Part shown: positions 26,070-35,603 of the stretch, piece after piece
Layout of the letters: each line of letters begins with the position of its first letter
Position numbering within the stretch: the stretch's first letter is position 1
DNA from: Fuscovulum blasticum DSM 2131
GTDB lineage: Bacteria > Pseudomonadota > Alphaproteobacteria > Rhodobacterales > Rhodobacteraceae
DNA length: 64,000 nucleotides
Direction of reading: 5' to 3'
NCBI RefSeq assembly: GCF_003034965.1
Contig: NZ_PZKE01000004.1
Location: 62,001 to 126,000, forward strand
Made by a program: the position numbers and the translations under genes
The notes under the pieces: generated by a model
The model's input: only the letters and a program-made list of their open reading frames with translations
The model's database searches: none
What the model was told of the DNA's origin: nothing

Positions 26070-27368
26070 CCGATTTCTTCAAGGGCACTCCCCGCCATCC
26101 GTTACGAAGGCCCCGAAAGCCGCAACGAATTTGCCTTCCGCCACTACAACCCCGATGAACTGGTGATGGGCAAGCGGATGGAAGACCATCTGCGGTTCGC
26201 CGTGGCCTACTGGCACAGCTTCGCCTGGCCGGGCGGTGATCCCTTCGGCGGCCAGACCTTTGACCGGCCCTGGTTCGGCGACGGGCTGGATCTGGCGCGG
26301 CTCAAGGCCGATGTGGCCTTCGAGATGTTCGACATCCTTGGCGCGCCGTTCTACTGCTTCCACGATGCCGACGTGCGGCCCGAAGGCGCCACCTTCGCGG
26401 AAAGCCTGAAGAACCTGACCGCCATCGTCGATTACCTTGAGGAAAAGCAGGCCCGCCACAAGACGCGCCTGCTGTGGGGCACCTCGAACATGTTCAGCCA
26501 CCGGCGCTGGATGTCGGGTGCGGCCACCAACCCTGATCCCGATGTTTACGCCTATGCCGCGGCCACGGTGAAGGCCAACATGGATGCAACGCACCGTCTG
26601 GGCGGGCAGAACTATGTGCTTTGGGGCGGGCGCGAAGGCTATGAGACGCTTCTGAACACCGACCTCAAGGCCGAGCGCGACCACGCCGGGCGCTTCCTGC
26701 AACAGGTGGTCGAATACAAGTACAAGATCGGCTTCAAGGGCACGATCCTGATCGAGCCCAAGCCGCAGGAACCCTCGAAGCACCAGTATGATTACGACGT
26801 GGCCACGGTCTATGGCTTCCTCAAGGAATTCGGCCTTGAGTCCGAGGTGAAGACCAACATCGAACAGGGCCACGCCATTCTGGCCGGCCACAGCTTCGAA
26901 CATGAAATCGCGCTGGCGGCGGCCCTGGGCATCTTCGGGTCCATCGACATGAACCGCAACGATTACCAGTCGGGCTGGGACACCGACCAGTTCCCGAACA
27001 ACCATGCGGAAAAAGCGCTGGCCTTCTACGAAATCCTTCGCGCGGGCGGCTATACCACCGGCGGCACCAACTTCGACGCCAAGGTCCGCCGTCAGTCGCT
27101 GGACCCGGAAGACCTGATCCTGGCCCATGTCGGCGGCATGGACACCTGCGCGCGGGCGCTGAAATGCGCCGCCGCAATGCTGGAAGGCGGAGAGCTGGAA
27201 GCCGCCCGCCGCGCCCGCTATGCCGGCTGGGAGACGGCACCTGCCAAGGCCATGCTGACGGGCACGCTGGAACAGGCGGCGGTGCGGGTCACGTCCGAAG
27301 GGCTGGAACCGCAGCCGAAATCCGGCCGGCAAGAGCGGCTGGAAAACCTGTGGAACCGCTACATCTGA
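26066..27368 (+). pseudogene. xylA: Xylose isomerase gene with a single-base frameshift near codon 8
   Basis: Xylose isomerase converts D-xylose to D-xylulose. From the ATG overlapping xylB the frame reads M-T-D-F-F-K-G and then leaves the family sequence, ending at a TGA at 26156-26158. The +1 frame from about 26089 continues the expected xylose isomerase N-terminus ([10 protein letters not shown]) without a stop to 27368. Removing one base at 26087-26090, for example C26088, restores a protein of about 433 residues. All catalytic parts lie downstream and look intact, including His 99 and Asp 102 (corrected numbering) and the E-P-K-P-Q-E-P metal-ligand region. A GTG-ATG pair at 26163-26168, four bases past the premature stop, could reinitiate and give a product of about 400 residues lacking the first 32-33. 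It may be a true mutation, a variable site or a sequence error. Confidence 0.85.
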
Positions 27369-28276
27369 GGGGGGCGCTGCCGGCGCCCCCGGCCCATCTG
27401 GCGCAACAGGTTGGCGCGGTCATGCAGTTCGGCATTGATCGCGCCGCCGACCAGCACCGCCCAGACCGAGAAGTAAAGCCACATCATCAGGATCACCACC
27501 GCCCCGATCGAGCCGTAGATCCGGTTGTAGCTGTTGAAATTCGCCAGATAGAGCGAAAACCCCATCGAGACGCCGGCCCAGGCCAGCGCCGCGAACATCA
27601 CGCCGACGCTGATCCAGGGCGACCGGAACCCGCCCGGCACATTGGGGCCAAAGCGATACAGCAGCGACAGGCAGGTCAGCACGAACAGGAACATCACCGC
27701 CCAGGGCAGCACGCGGGTCAGCCGCCCCTCGAACGCGCCAAGCGGCAGATAGGCCAGCATGATGGGCATGATCACCACCGTGGCCAGCGCCACGATCAGC
27801 GCGCCGATCAGCGCCATGGTCAGCACGAAATCAACGGCATAGCCGGCGATCCAGCCGCGCGGGCGGGCGCGGTGCACCACATCCAGCCCCTGCACCAGCG
27901 CCGACACCCCGGCCCGCGCGGAATAAAGCGCGATGGCCAGCGAAAGGAAGGTCGCCCAGCCCAGCGTGCTGCGCGGCGCGGTCAGAAGCCCCGTCACCTG
28001 GTCATGCACCAGCACCGCCGCCTCATGTGGCAGGAAACGCTCGGCCATGGACAGATAGCCGCCGATCACCGCCGGATCGGCCATCAGCGACCAGATCGCC
28101 ACCACGGCGGCAAGGCCGGGAAACACCGCGAACAGGGCGTAGAAGGCCACGCCCGCGGCGATCAGGCCAAAATGGCCGTCGCCCACCCGGGTCAGCACGG
28201 CCAGAACGAAGCGCCGAAGATGGTGCAGCATTTTCATGGGCGCAGTGTCGTGTGAAACCACCCCGCGCGCAACCAT
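27359..28276 (-). CDS. YihY/virulence factor BrkB family membrane protein
   Basis: A 305-residue inner-membrane protein with about six hydrophobic helices. It has the YihY/BrkB pattern: [14 protein letters not shown] in the first helix (about residue 40), [13 protein letters not shown] near residue 122, and [15 protein letters not shown] near residue 260. The family was once called ribonuclease BN, but that assignment was withdrawn; its function is unknown. A start at 28237 (M-K-M-L-H-H) is also possible; neither start has a clear ribosome-binding site. Its 3' end overlaps the convergent xylA gene by 10 bases. Confidence 0.88.
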   Translation of the reverse strand: MVARGVVSHDTAPMKMLHHLRRFVLAVLTRVGDGHFGLIAAGVAFYALFAVFPGLAAVVAIWSLMADPAVIGGYLSMAERFLPHEAAVLVHDQVTGLLTAPRSTLGWATFLSLAIALYSARAGVSALVQGLDVVHRARPRGWIAGYAVDFVLTMALIGALIVALATVVIMPIMLAYLPLGAFEGRLTRVLPWAVMFLFVLTCLSLLYRFGPNVPGGFRSPWISVGVMFAALAWAGVSMGFSLYLANFNSYNRIYGSIGAVVILMMWLYFSVWAVLVGGAINAELHDRANLLRQMGRGRRQRPPQM

Positions 28277-28342
28277 GGCCGGCAGGGCTTGATGCCCCCG
28301 CCCCGGTCATGGGATCAGCCGATGCAATGAAGGAGAACCGCA

Positions 28343-29374
28343 ATGCCCTGGACCGCCGCCGATGACCGGCATGACAAGATGATCTACCGGCGCTGCGGCC
28401 GCAGCGGGCTGATGCTGCCGGCCATCAGCCTGGGGCTGTGGCACAACTTCGGCGATGACACGCCCCATACCGTGAAACAGGCCATCTGCCGCACGGCGCT
28501 GGATCACGGGATCACCCATTTCGATCTGGCCAACAACTACGGCCCGCCGCCCGGCAGCGCCGAACAGGCGTTCGGCGAAATCCTGCGGACCGATTTCGCC
28601 GGCCTGCGCGATGAGCTGATCATATCCAGCAAGGCCGGTTACCGCATGTGGGACGGGCCCTATGGCGAATGGGGCAGCCGGAAATACCTGATCGCCAGTT
28701 GCGACCAAAGCCTGAAGCGGCTGGGGCTGGATTATGTGGACATCTTCTATTCCCACCGCTTCGATCCCGACACCCCGCTTGAGGAAACCATGGCCGCGCT
28801 GGACCATATCGTCCGGTCAGGCCGTGCGCTGTATGTCGGGCTGTCCAGCTACAACAGCGCCCGCACCCGGGAAGCGGCGGCGATCCTGCGCGATCTGGGC
28901 ACGCCTTGCGTGATACATCAGCCCAGCTATTCCATCCTGAACCGCTGGGTCGAAAAGGACGGGCTGAAGGACACGCTGGCCGATCTTGGCATCGGCTCCA
29001 TCGCCTTCACCCCGCTGGCGCAGGGGATTCTCACCTCGAAATACCTGAACGGCGTTCCGGCGGGCAGCCGCGCGGCGCAGGGCAAATCGCTGGACCCGTC
29101 GATCATCACGCCCCGCGCGCTGGACTCGGTCCGCGCGCTGGCCAATATCGCGGCGTCGCGCGGGCAGACGCTGGCGCAGATGGCGCTGGCCTGGGTGCTG
29201 CGCAACGGCGGCATCACCAGCGCGCTGATCGGCGCCAGCCGCCCCGAACAGGTGACAGACTGCGCCGGGGCCATCGGCAACCTGGATTTCAGCCCCGAAG
29301 AGCTGGCCGCCATCGACGCGATTGCCGAGGAACCGGCGGTGAACCTCTGGGCGCGGTCGTCCGAGACGGAGTGA
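28343..29374 (+). CDS. mgrA: Aldo/keto reductase (YghZ / L-glyceraldehyde 3-phosphate reductase type)
   Basis: An NADPH-dependent carbonyl reductase of the AKR14-like group. The 343-residue barrel has the tetrad Asp 61 (H-F-D-L-A-N-N-Y), Tyr 66, Lys 97 (S-S-K-A-G-Y) and His 138 (Y-S-H-R-F-D), plus the C-terminal N-L-D-F-S-P-E-E segment. Close homologues reduce L-glyceraldehyde 3-phosphate or methylglyoxal. A GAAGGAGAA ribosome-binding site precedes the ATG. It is a single-gene unit, convergent with the DUF4105 gene. Confidence 0.88.
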   Translation: MPWTAADDRHDKMIYRRCGRSGLMLPAISLGLWHNFGDDTPHTVKQAICRTALDHGITHFDLANNYGPPPGSAEQAFGEILRTDFAGLRDELIISSKAGYRMWDGPYGEWGSRKYLIASCDQSLKRLGLDYVDIFYSHRFDPDTPLEETMAALDHIVRSGRALYVGLSSYNSARTREAAAILRDLGTPCVIHQPSYSILNRWVEKDGLKDTLADLGIGSIAFTPLAQGILTSKYLNGVPAGSRAAQGKSLDPSIITPRALDSVRALANIAASRGQTLAQMALAWVLRNGGITSALIGASRPEQVTDCAGAIGNLDFSPEELAAIDAIAEEPAVNLWARSSETE

Positions 29375-29377
29375 CCG

Positions 29378-30331
29378 CTACTCCTGCCGGATCCAGCGCG
29401 AGAAATCCGCGCCCGCGGGCATTTCGCGGGCGCGCGGGCTGATCAGGGCCCGGGCGCGCTTGTCGGCCAGCGTGCCCGGCCCGGCCAGCGCGCCGAAACG
29501 GTCCAGGTATTCCGGCAGATAGCCCGAAAGCAGCAGGCTGCGGTCCAGCGGCAGGTCGGGCGACAGCACCCGCGACAGCCGCCAGACCACGGTGGTGCAA
29601 TTGGCGGTGACGGTGTTGTACCAGCGCGGCCGGGCGTTCAGGTCGTTGCCCAGTTGGACAAAGCCCAGAAAGACCTGGCGCAACTGGTCGGGCGTCAGGG
29701 TCAGCGGGTAAAGCCGCACCTCCTCGCCGCGCGGCACGGCCCGCCATTGCACGATGTCGGCCTCATCCGCGGCGATCAGCGACAGTTCGAACTGCCGGAA
29801 GAACCCGCCAAGGGCCGAGAAGCTCTCGCCCTTCTCGCGCCGGATCTCGACCGAAAAGGTCAGCGGCGGCGCGTCCGAAAACCGGAACGACACCAGCAGA
29901 TGCGCAATATCCGGGTTGCCCCAGACCGAGGTGATCATGTCCGCCCCGGTCAGGTGCGACAGGTTGACGGTGCGGCTGGTCCAGTCCTGCACGGCGGCAT
30001 GGTCGGCGCTGGTCCAGCGGAAGGCGCGGATGTTCTCCAGCGTGACCGTATCGCCCGTGACCTGCCCGCGCACGATGCGGGCCACGTCCGGCTCCCAGTC
30101 GCGGTCCTGCCGGGGGGGCAAGGTGAAGAACCACAGCAGCAGCGCCCCCGCCACCAGCACCAGCCCCGTCCAGCCCCAGCCGGGGCCCAGCCGCAGCCAG
30201 ACCACGGCGGCCAGGGCGCCGGCAAGGGCAGCCAGCGCCAGCGGGCGCGCGGCGGGAAACTGAACCCACAGCATGGGGCCGGCCCAGGCCGCGAACAGGG
30301 CCAGCGCCAGCCAGAACAGCACGGCCCTCAC
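29378..30331 (-). CDS. DUF4105 (Lnb N-terminal-like) membrane protein
   Basis: A 317-residue protein with three N-terminal hydrophobic helices (about residues 2-20, 30-48 and 55-72) and then a globular DUF4105 domain. That domain contains the N-C-T-T motif near residue 243 that is typical of the family's proposed cysteine active site. DUF4105 proteins are predicted to face the periplasm and are related to a peptidase-like fold; no activity is assigned here. The GTG start overlaps the ubiG stop (GTGA), so it is translated with ubiG. A specific link to quinone metabolism is not known. Confidence 0.82.
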   Translation of the reverse strand: MRAVLFWLALALFAAWAGPMLWVQFPAARPLALAALAGALAAVVWLRLGPGWGWTGLVLVAGALLLWFFTLPPRQDRDWEPDVARIVRGQVTGDTVTLENIRAFRWTSADHAAVQDWTSRTVNLSHLTGADMITSVWGNPDIAHLLVSFRFSDAPPLTFSVEIRREKGESFSALGGFFRQFELSLIAADEADIVQWRAVPRGEEVRLYPLTLTPDQLRQVFLGFVQLGNDLNARPRWYNTVTANCTTVVWRLSRVLSPDLPLDRSLLLSGYLPEYLDRFGALAGPGTLADKRARALISPRAREMPAGADFSRWIRQE

Positions 30332-31095
30332 CGGCGCAGGCTGGCGGTGACGTAGTTCACCGACAGGTCGCGGTCCGAGATCGACCAGCGCCAGGTGATG
30401 GGGTTGAACACCATCCCCTTGCGGTCCACCGGATCAAGCCCGGCGCGGCGGATCAGGTCATACAGCTCGTCCGGGGTGATGAACTTCTGCCAGTCATGGG
30501 TGCCCTTGGGCAGCCAGCGCATCACATATTCCGCCCCGACAATGGCCATCGCAAAACTTTTCGGATTGCGGTTCAGCGTCGAACAGATCATCAGCCCGCC
30601 GGGTTTCAGCAGATCATGGCAGGCGGTCAGATAGGCCAGCGGGTCCGAGACATGCTCGACCACTTCCATGTTCAGCACCACGTCGAACCGCTCGCCCGCC
30701 TCGGCCAGCGCCTCGGCGGTGGTGTTGCGGTAGTCGATGGTCAGCCCCGACTGTTCGGCATGAAGTTTCGCCACCGGAATGTTGCGCGGCGCGGCATCGG
30801 CGCCCACGACCGTCGCCCCCAGCCGCGCCATGGGTTCCGACAGAAGCCCGCCGCCGCAGCCAATATCCAGCAGCCGCAGCCCGGCAAAGGGCTGCTGCGT
30901 CGTCAGGTCGCGGCCGAATTCGGCGGCGATCTGGCGGGTGATATAGTCCAGCCGGCACGGATTCATGTTGTGCAGCGGCTTGAACTTGCCGTTTGGGTCC
31001 CACCATTCGGCGGCCATGGCTTCGAACTTGGCCACCTCGGCGGCATCCACCGTGCCCGTTCCGGGCGCTGTATTTGCGTGCATCGCGTCTGACAT
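30328..31095 (-). CDS. ubiG: Ubiquinone biosynthesis O-methyltransferase
   Basis: Carries out both O-methylations of the ubiquinone ring. The 255-residue class I methyltransferase has SAM motif [10 protein letters not shown] at residues 75-83 and a typical UbiG N-terminal region with [13 protein letters not shown] at 31-43. The open frame extends 98 codons upstream, but that part overlaps the divergent proline iminopeptidase gene. The ATG at 31095 gives the normal length. Only 41 bases separate it from the divergent gene, including an AT-rich TATATATAG stretch that may hold a promoter element. Confidence 0.94.
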   Translation of the reverse strand: MSDAMHANTAPGTGTVDAAEVAKFEAMAAEWWDPNGKFKPLHNMNPCRLDYITRQIAAEFGRDLTTQQPFAGLRLLDIGCGGGLLSEPMARLGATVVGADAAPRNIPVAKLHAEQSGLTIDYRNTTAEALAEAGERFDVVLNMEVVEHVSDPLAYLTACHDLLKPGGLMICSTLNRNPKSFAMAIVGAEYVMRWLPKGTHDWQKFITPDELYDLIRRAGLDPVDRKGMVFNPITWRWSISDRDLSVNYVTASLRR

Positions 31096-31136
31096 TGCTT
31101 TCGACTCCGTCACCCTGCGGCTATATATAGAACGCA

Positions 31137-32105
31137 ATGGACCACAGATCAGGCCAAAGACGCGCGTTCGACATGTTGTACCCGCCGATCGACCCCTTCG
31201 ATCAGCGCGTGATCGACGTTGGCGATGGACACCGTGTCTATGTCGAACAATGCGGCCACCCGCAAGGCGAACCCGTGGTCGTGTTCCATGGCGGGCCGGG
31301 CGGCGGTTGCAGCCCGACGATGCGGCGCTATTTCGACCCGGCGCATTACCGGGTGATCCTGTTCGATCAGCGCGGCTGTGGCCGGTCACGCCCCCATGCC
31401 AGCGTGGCCTCGAACACCACCTGGCATCTGGTTTCGGATGTCGAGGTGATCCGCAAGCAACTGGGGATCGACCAGTTCATCGCCTTTGGCGGAAGCTGGG
31501 GCGCCACCCTGGCGCTGATCTACGCGCTGACCCACCCCGAACGGGTGAAGCAGCTTGTCCTGCGCGGCGTCTTCCTGATGACCCGGTCCGAGCTGGACTG
31601 GTTCTATGGCGGCGGGGCCGGCGCCTTCTTCCCCGAGGTGTGGAACCGCTTCGCCAATGCCGTGCCGCCCGATGAACGCGGCAACCTGATCCTTGCCTAT
31701 CACCGGCGGCTGTTTTCCGGCAACATGATCGAGGAAACCCGCTTCGGCCGGATCTGGGCGCATTGGGAAAACGCGCTGGCCTCGATCCAGCATGACGGGC
31801 ATGTGGGCGAAAGCCCGGCCGATTACGCCCGCGCCTTTGCCCGGCTGGAAAACCACTACTTCCAGAACGGCGGCTTCCTGCAATGCGACGGCTGGATCTT
31901 GCGGGAACGCAAGCGCATCGCCCATATCCCGGCAACGGTGGTGCAGGGCAGGTATGATATGGTCTGCCCCCCGGTTTCGGCCTGGAAACTGGCCGAGGGC
32001 TGGGATCACTGCCAGATCCGCATGATTCCCATGGCAGGCCATGCCCTGTCCGAACCCGGCATCAGCGAGGCGCTGGTCCGCACCATGGACGGGCTGCGGG
32101 CCTAA
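31137..32105 (+). CDS. pip: Proline iminopeptidase
   Basis: A serine peptidase of family S33 that removes N-terminal proline from peptides in the cytoplasm. The 322-residue alpha/beta hydrolase has the oxyanion motif H-G-G-P-G-G at 51-56, D-Q-R-G-C-G-R-S at 77-84, and the nucleophile Ser 120 in G-G-S-W-G. A C-terminal G-R-Y-D-M-V-C and a late G-H supply the acid and base. The sequence has no signal peptide. Its stop overlaps the stop of the convergent CoA-transferase gene within CTAA. Confidence 0.94.
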   Translation: MDHRSGQRRAFDMLYPPIDPFDQRVIDVGDGHRVYVEQCGHPQGEPVVVFHGGPGGGCSPTMRRYFDPAHYRVILFDQRGCGRSRPHASVASNTTWHLVSDVEVIRKQLGIDQFIAFGGSWGATLALIYALTHPERVKQLVLRGVFLMTRSELDWFYGGGAGAFFPEVWNRFANAVPPDERGNLILAYHRRLFSGNMIEETRFGRIWAHWENALASIQHDGHVGESPADYARAFARLENHYFQNGGFLQCDGWILRERKRIAHIPATVVQGRYDMVCPPVSAWKLAEGWDHCQIRMIPMAGHALSEPGISEALVRTMDGLRA

Positions 32106-33229
32106 CCCAGCACCTCGTCCTGATGTTCGCCCAGTTTTGGCGCGGCGCGGCCAAGGGCCAGTTCGGCGCCCGAAAAGGTGATGGGCGTGCGCACGCCCGG
32201 AATGCCGTCCACCTCGATCTGCATCTTTCGCGCCACCACCTGCGGGTCGGCAAAGACCTCGACCAGATCGTTGATCGGGCCGGCGGGCACGCCTTCCGCT
32301 TCGCAGGCGGCAAGCAACGCGTCCTTGGTCCAGGTGCGGGTCACGGCGGTCAGCCGGTCGGTCAGCGCGACGCGGTTGGCAACGCGGCTGGCATTGGTCA
32401 GGAAATCGGGCGCCTCGGCCATGTCGTGCAGGCCAAGGATGCCGCACAGCTTGCGATACTGGCCGTCATTGCCGGTGGCGATGATGATCCAGCCATCGGC
32501 ACAGTCGAACACCGCATAGGGGGCAAGGTTCGGGTGGGCATTGCCCATCTTGCGCGGGGCGGTGCCGGTGGCCAGGAAGTTCATCGCCTGATTGGCCATG
32601 ATGCCGGTCGCCACATCCATCAGCGCCATGTCGATCTGCTGGCCCTGCCCGGTGGTGCCGCGCTGCACGACGGCGGCCAGAATGGCGGTGGCGGCATAGA
32701 TGCCGGTAAAGACATCGGTCACCGCCACGCCCACCTTCTGCGGCTGGCCCGCGGCCTCGCCGGTCACGCTCATCAGCCCGGCCATGCCCTGAATGATGAA
32801 ATCGTATCCGGCCCGGTGCGCATAGGGCCCGTCCTGCCCGAAGCCGGTGATGGAACAATAGATCAGCCGCGGGTTCACCTGGCGCAGGCTTTCGTAATCC
32901 AGCCCGTATTTCGCCAGACCGCCAACCTTGAAGTTCTCGATCACCACATCGGCCCCGGCCACCAGCCGGCGCACGGTTTCCTGCCCCTCGGGGGTGCGGA
33001 AATCGCAGGTGATGCTCTTCTTGCCGCGGTTGCAGCAGTGGAAATAGGCGGCGGAACGGTCGCCGTCCCTTTCAAGGAACGGCGGCCCCCAGCGGCGGGT
33101 GTCGTCGCCTTCGGGGGCCTCGACCTTGATCACCTCGGCACCAAGGTCGGCCAGTGTCTGGCCGGCCCAGGGGCCAGCCAGAATCCGCGCCAGTTCGATG
33201 ACGCGAAGTCCCTCCAGCGGCGCGGCCAT
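32102..33229 (-). CDS. CaiB/BaiF family CoA transferase
   Basis: A family III CoA transferase, moving CoA between carboxylic acids. The 375-residue product has the N-terminal L-E-G-L-R-V-I-E-L-A-R-I-L-A-G-P-W motif and the I-K-V-E-A-P-E-G-D-D segment at 34-43. The catalytic Asp is expected at residue 172 (V-T-D-V-F-T-G). The specific acyl donor and acceptor cannot be told from sequence, and no accessory dehydrogenase or hydratase is adjacent. It is 3 bases from the upstream DsbA-like gene in the same direction and is probably co-transcribed with it. Confidence 0.9.
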   Translation of the reverse strand: MAAPLEGLRVIELARILAGPWAGQTLADLGAEVIKVEAPEGDDTRRWGPPFLERDGDRSAAYFHCCNRGKKSITCDFRTPEGQETVRRLVAGADVVIENFKVGGLAKYGLDYESLRQVNPRLIYCSITGFGQDGPYAHRAGYDFIIQGMAGLMSVTGEAAGQPQKVGVAVTDVFTGIYAATAILAAVVQRGTTGQGQQIDMALMDVATGIMANQAMNFLATGTAPRKMGNAHPNLAPYAVFDCADGWIIIATGNDGQYRKLCGILGLHDMAEAPDFLTNASRVANRVALTDRLTAVTRTWTKDALLAACEAEGVPAGPINDLVEVFADPQVVARKMQIEVDGIPGVRTPITFSGAELALGRAAPKLGEHQDEVLG

Positions 33230-33232
33230 GGA

Positions 33233-33874
33233 TCAGCCCGCCAGCTTGGCGTCGATGATGGCCTTGAGGTCGTTGTAGCTCATGTTCGAGTGTTTCTCGC
33301 CGTCGATCATCAGCGTCGGCGTGCCTTCAATGCCGTCGGCCTTCATGTTTTCTTCGAACCGCTTGACCATGGCATCCACCTGTTTGGCATCGGCCAGACA
33401 GGCATCAAGCTGTTCGTTGGTCAGCCCCGCCGTGATGCCGATGGTGCGCAGCTTGCCGATCACGACATTCGGGTCCTGGTCGGCCAGCCATTCGGCCTGC
33501 TGGTCGAAGAGCATGTCCGAAATGCCGAAATAGCGCAGATCGCCACCGCAGCGCGCCACCAGCGCGGCCCACAGAGCGAAGCGGTCGAAATAGACTTCGC
33601 GGTAGGTGAACTGCACCTTGCCGGTGTCGATGTAATCGGCCTTGAGCGGCTTGAACACCGTTCTGTGGAAATTGGCGCAATGCGGGCAGGTAAAGCTGGC
33701 ATATTCGACAATCTTCACCGGCGCGTTCGGATCTCCCAGCGAGAAATCCTTCACCTCGGGCAGGGCCTCCGGCGTGGCGGGCGTCTCGGCGGTGGTCGTC
33801 TCTTGCGCCCAGGCCGGAAGCCCGGCCATCGCGGCGGCCATCGCCATCAGCGCCCGTCTGTTGATTGTCGTCAT
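33233..33874 (-). CDS. DsbA family thiol-disulfide protein
   Basis: A 213-residue exported thioredoxin-fold protein. The signal peptide (residues 1-23) starts with a paired arginine (N-R-R-A-L-M) that could fit Sec or Tat. The active site is C-P-H-C at residues 63-66, the DsbA type, with the cis-proline loop G-T-P-T near residue 186. It should oxidise or isomerise cysteines in periplasmic proteins. It follows the DUF721 gene by 10 bases in the same orientation. Confidence 0.9.
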   Translation of the reverse strand: MTTINRRALMAMAAAMAGLPAWAQETTTAETPATPEALPEVKDFSLGDPNAPVKIVEYASFTCPHCANFHRTVFKPLKADYIDTGKVQFTYREVYFDRFALWAALVARCGGDLRYFGISDMLFDQQAEWLADQDPNVVIGKLRTIGITAGLTNEQLDACLADAKQVDAMVKRFEENMKADGIEGTPTLMIDGEKHSNMSYNDLKAIIDAKLAG

Positions 33875-33884
33875 GGAGTGGTCC

Positions 33885-34415
33885 TCATTCAGCCTTGTGG
33901 CGAGTTAAGATGTTTTGCGCCAGCCGTTCAAGCGCGGCCCGCAGGCCCGGGTCGCCCACGGCGGCGGTTTCGGCGCTGGCGCGTTCGGCCAGCGCCGGGT
34001 CAACCGGGGCAGGGGCCTTGGGCGCGGCGGTGAATTGCGCCTGGCCTTCGGCAAAGCCAAAGGCCGAGGTTTGCGTTAGCAGGATGCGCGAAATCGCGTT
34101 ATATCCGTAGACGGCATTGACCCGCGTGCGGATGGTGTCCTTCTGCATCTCGATGATCGGGGCGGCGGCGCCCTGCACCAGAAGCGTGAGGCTGCCGCCC
34201 ATGCCTTCGCGGCCATAGCCCACCTTGACCGGCCGGGTGACGCGCGCGATGTCCTCGCCCACCACCTCGGGCCAGTGGGTCACCAGCCGGGCCACGGCAA
34301 ACCCGCGCGCCTCGCCGGCATGGCGCAACTGGCCCTGCATCAGCGAGAAGGCCGGTTCGAACCCGCGTCGGCGGTGTTCGCTTGAAGGTTTCGCAGGGGC
34401 GGGTGTGCGGGCCAT
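33885..34415 (-). CDS. DUF721 (DciA-like) domain protein
   Basis: A 176-residue protein matching DUF721. The conserved region is V-T-H-W-P-E-V-V-G-E-D-I-A (about residues 45-57) followed by the L-T-L-L-V-Q-G-A-A segment. The family includes DciA, a loader or regulator of the replicative helicase DnaB in bacteria lacking DnaC. The C-terminus is extended and alanine-rich. It is divergent from mutY with 80 bases between, and appears to lead the minus-strand transcript that continues into the DsbA-like gene. Confidence 0.82.
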   Translation of the reverse strand: MARTPAPAKPSSEHRRRGFEPAFSLMQGQLRHAGEARGFAVARLVTHWPEVVGEDIARVTRPVKVGYGREGMGGSLTLLVQGAAAPIIEMQKDTIRTRVNAVYGYNAISRILLTQTSAFGFAEGQAQFTAAPKAPAPVDPALAERASAETAAVGDPGLRAALERLAQNILTRHKAE

Positions 34416-34495
34416 CTGGTCCTTGCCTTTTCGCGGGCTATCTTAGCGAAAGTTCGTGGCCCCGCCACCATGTCGGGAAGAAGAGAGCATAAAGA

Positions 34496-35554
34496 TTGCG
34501 TGACGCCTTCCCCCTGTCCGATCAGGACGCCGCCCCCGAACTTCTGGCTTGGTATGACCGCCACGCGCGGGTGATGCCCTGGCGTGTCGGGCCGGCCGAA
34601 CGGGCGGCGGGCGTGATGCCCGATCCCTATCGCGTCTGGCTGAGCGAGGTGATGCTTCAGCAGACCACCGTGGCCGCCGTGCGCGATTATTTCCGCCGCT
34701 TCACCGACCGCTGGCCCGATGTCCAGGCGCTGGCGGCGGCGCGGGATGATGATGTGATGGCCGAATGGGCGGGGCTTGGCTACTATGCCAGGGCACGCAA
34801 CCTGCTGAAATGCGCCCGCGCGGTGGTGGCGCGCGGCGGGTTTCCCGGCAGCCGCGACGGGCTGCTCACACTGCCTGGCGTGGGGCCCTATACGGCCGCC
34901 GCCGTGGCCGCGATTGCCTTCGATGAACCGGCGGCGGTGGTCGATGGCAATGTCGAACGGGTGATGGCGCGGCTCTTCCTGGTGGAAACCCCGCTGCCCG
35001 CCGCCAAGCCCGAGCTGACCCGCCTTGCCGCCGGGCTTACCCCGCAGGACCGGCCCGGCGACTATGCGCAGGCGGTCATGGACCTTGGCGCAACGATCTG
35101 CACGCCGCGCAGCCCGGCCTGTGCCCTTTGCCCCTGGTCGCACCGCTGCCGTGCCCGGATGGAGGGCGTGCAGGCCGGCCTGCCCCGCAAGGCCGCGAAG
35201 ACGCCCAAGCCCACGCGGCAAGGCACGGTCTGGGCGCTGCGCCTGCCGGTGGGCTGGGTGCTGGAACGGCGGCCCGACAGGGGCCTTCTGGGCGGCATGT
35301 GGGGCCTGCCCGGCGATGGCTGGGACGGCAGCCCCGGCGGCCCGCCCCCGGCCAGCACCGACTGGATCGAGGCTGGCGAGGTGCGCCACACCTTCACGCA
35401 TTTCCACCTGCACCTGCGCGTGCTGGCCGCCCGGGCCGAGGTGCCGTTGCAACGTGGCGCGCCGGTGCCGGCAGACGGCTTCCGCCCCTCGGATCTGCCC
35501 ACGGTCATGCGCAAGGCGCTGGCACTGGCGGATGCGGCATTGACCCACGCTTGA
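34496..35554 (+). CDS. mutY: A/G-specific adenine DNA glycosylase
   Basis: Removes adenine mispaired with 8-oxoguanine. The 352-residue enzyme has the catalytic Glu 51 (L-S-E-V-M-L-Q-Q-T), the helix-hairpin-helix L-P-G-V-G-P-Y-T at 126-133, and Asp 150 (V-D-G-N-V). The 4Fe-4S ligands are Cys 202, 209, 212 and 218 in exact C-x6-C-x2-C-x5-C spacing. A C-terminal NUDIX-like 8-oxoG recognition domain follows (T-F-T-H-F near residue 299). The start appears to be TTG behind GAAGAAGAGAG; nearby GTG and ATG codons are out of frame. Confidence 0.95.
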   Translation: MRDAFPLSDQDAAPELLAWYDRHARVMPWRVGPAERAAGVMPDPYRVWLSEVMLQQTTVAAVRDYFRRFTDRWPDVQALAAARDDDVMAEWAGLGYYARARNLLKCARAVVARGGFPGSRDGLLTLPGVGPYTAAAVAAIAFDEPAAVVDGNVERVMARLFLVETPLPAAKPELTRLAAGLTPQDRPGDYAQAVMDLGATICTPRSPACALCPWSHRCRARMEGVQAGLPRKAAKTPKPTRQGTVWALRLPVGWVLERRPDRGLLGGMWGLPGDGWDGSPGGPPPASTDWIEAGEVRHTFTHFHLHLRVLAARAEVPLQRGAPVPADGFRPSDLPTVMRKALALADAALTHA

Positions 35555-35603
35555 GGCTGGCGCCCAGAGGCGTATCCTGCAGCCGCCCTGAGGAGGCTGT
35601 TTC

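Noticed and set aside
26066-26158. A 30-residue peptide as a real small gene between xylB and xylA
   Set aside because: Its first seven residues are the xylose isomerase N-terminus and the rest is the out-of-frame xylA sequence, so it is a frameshift product.
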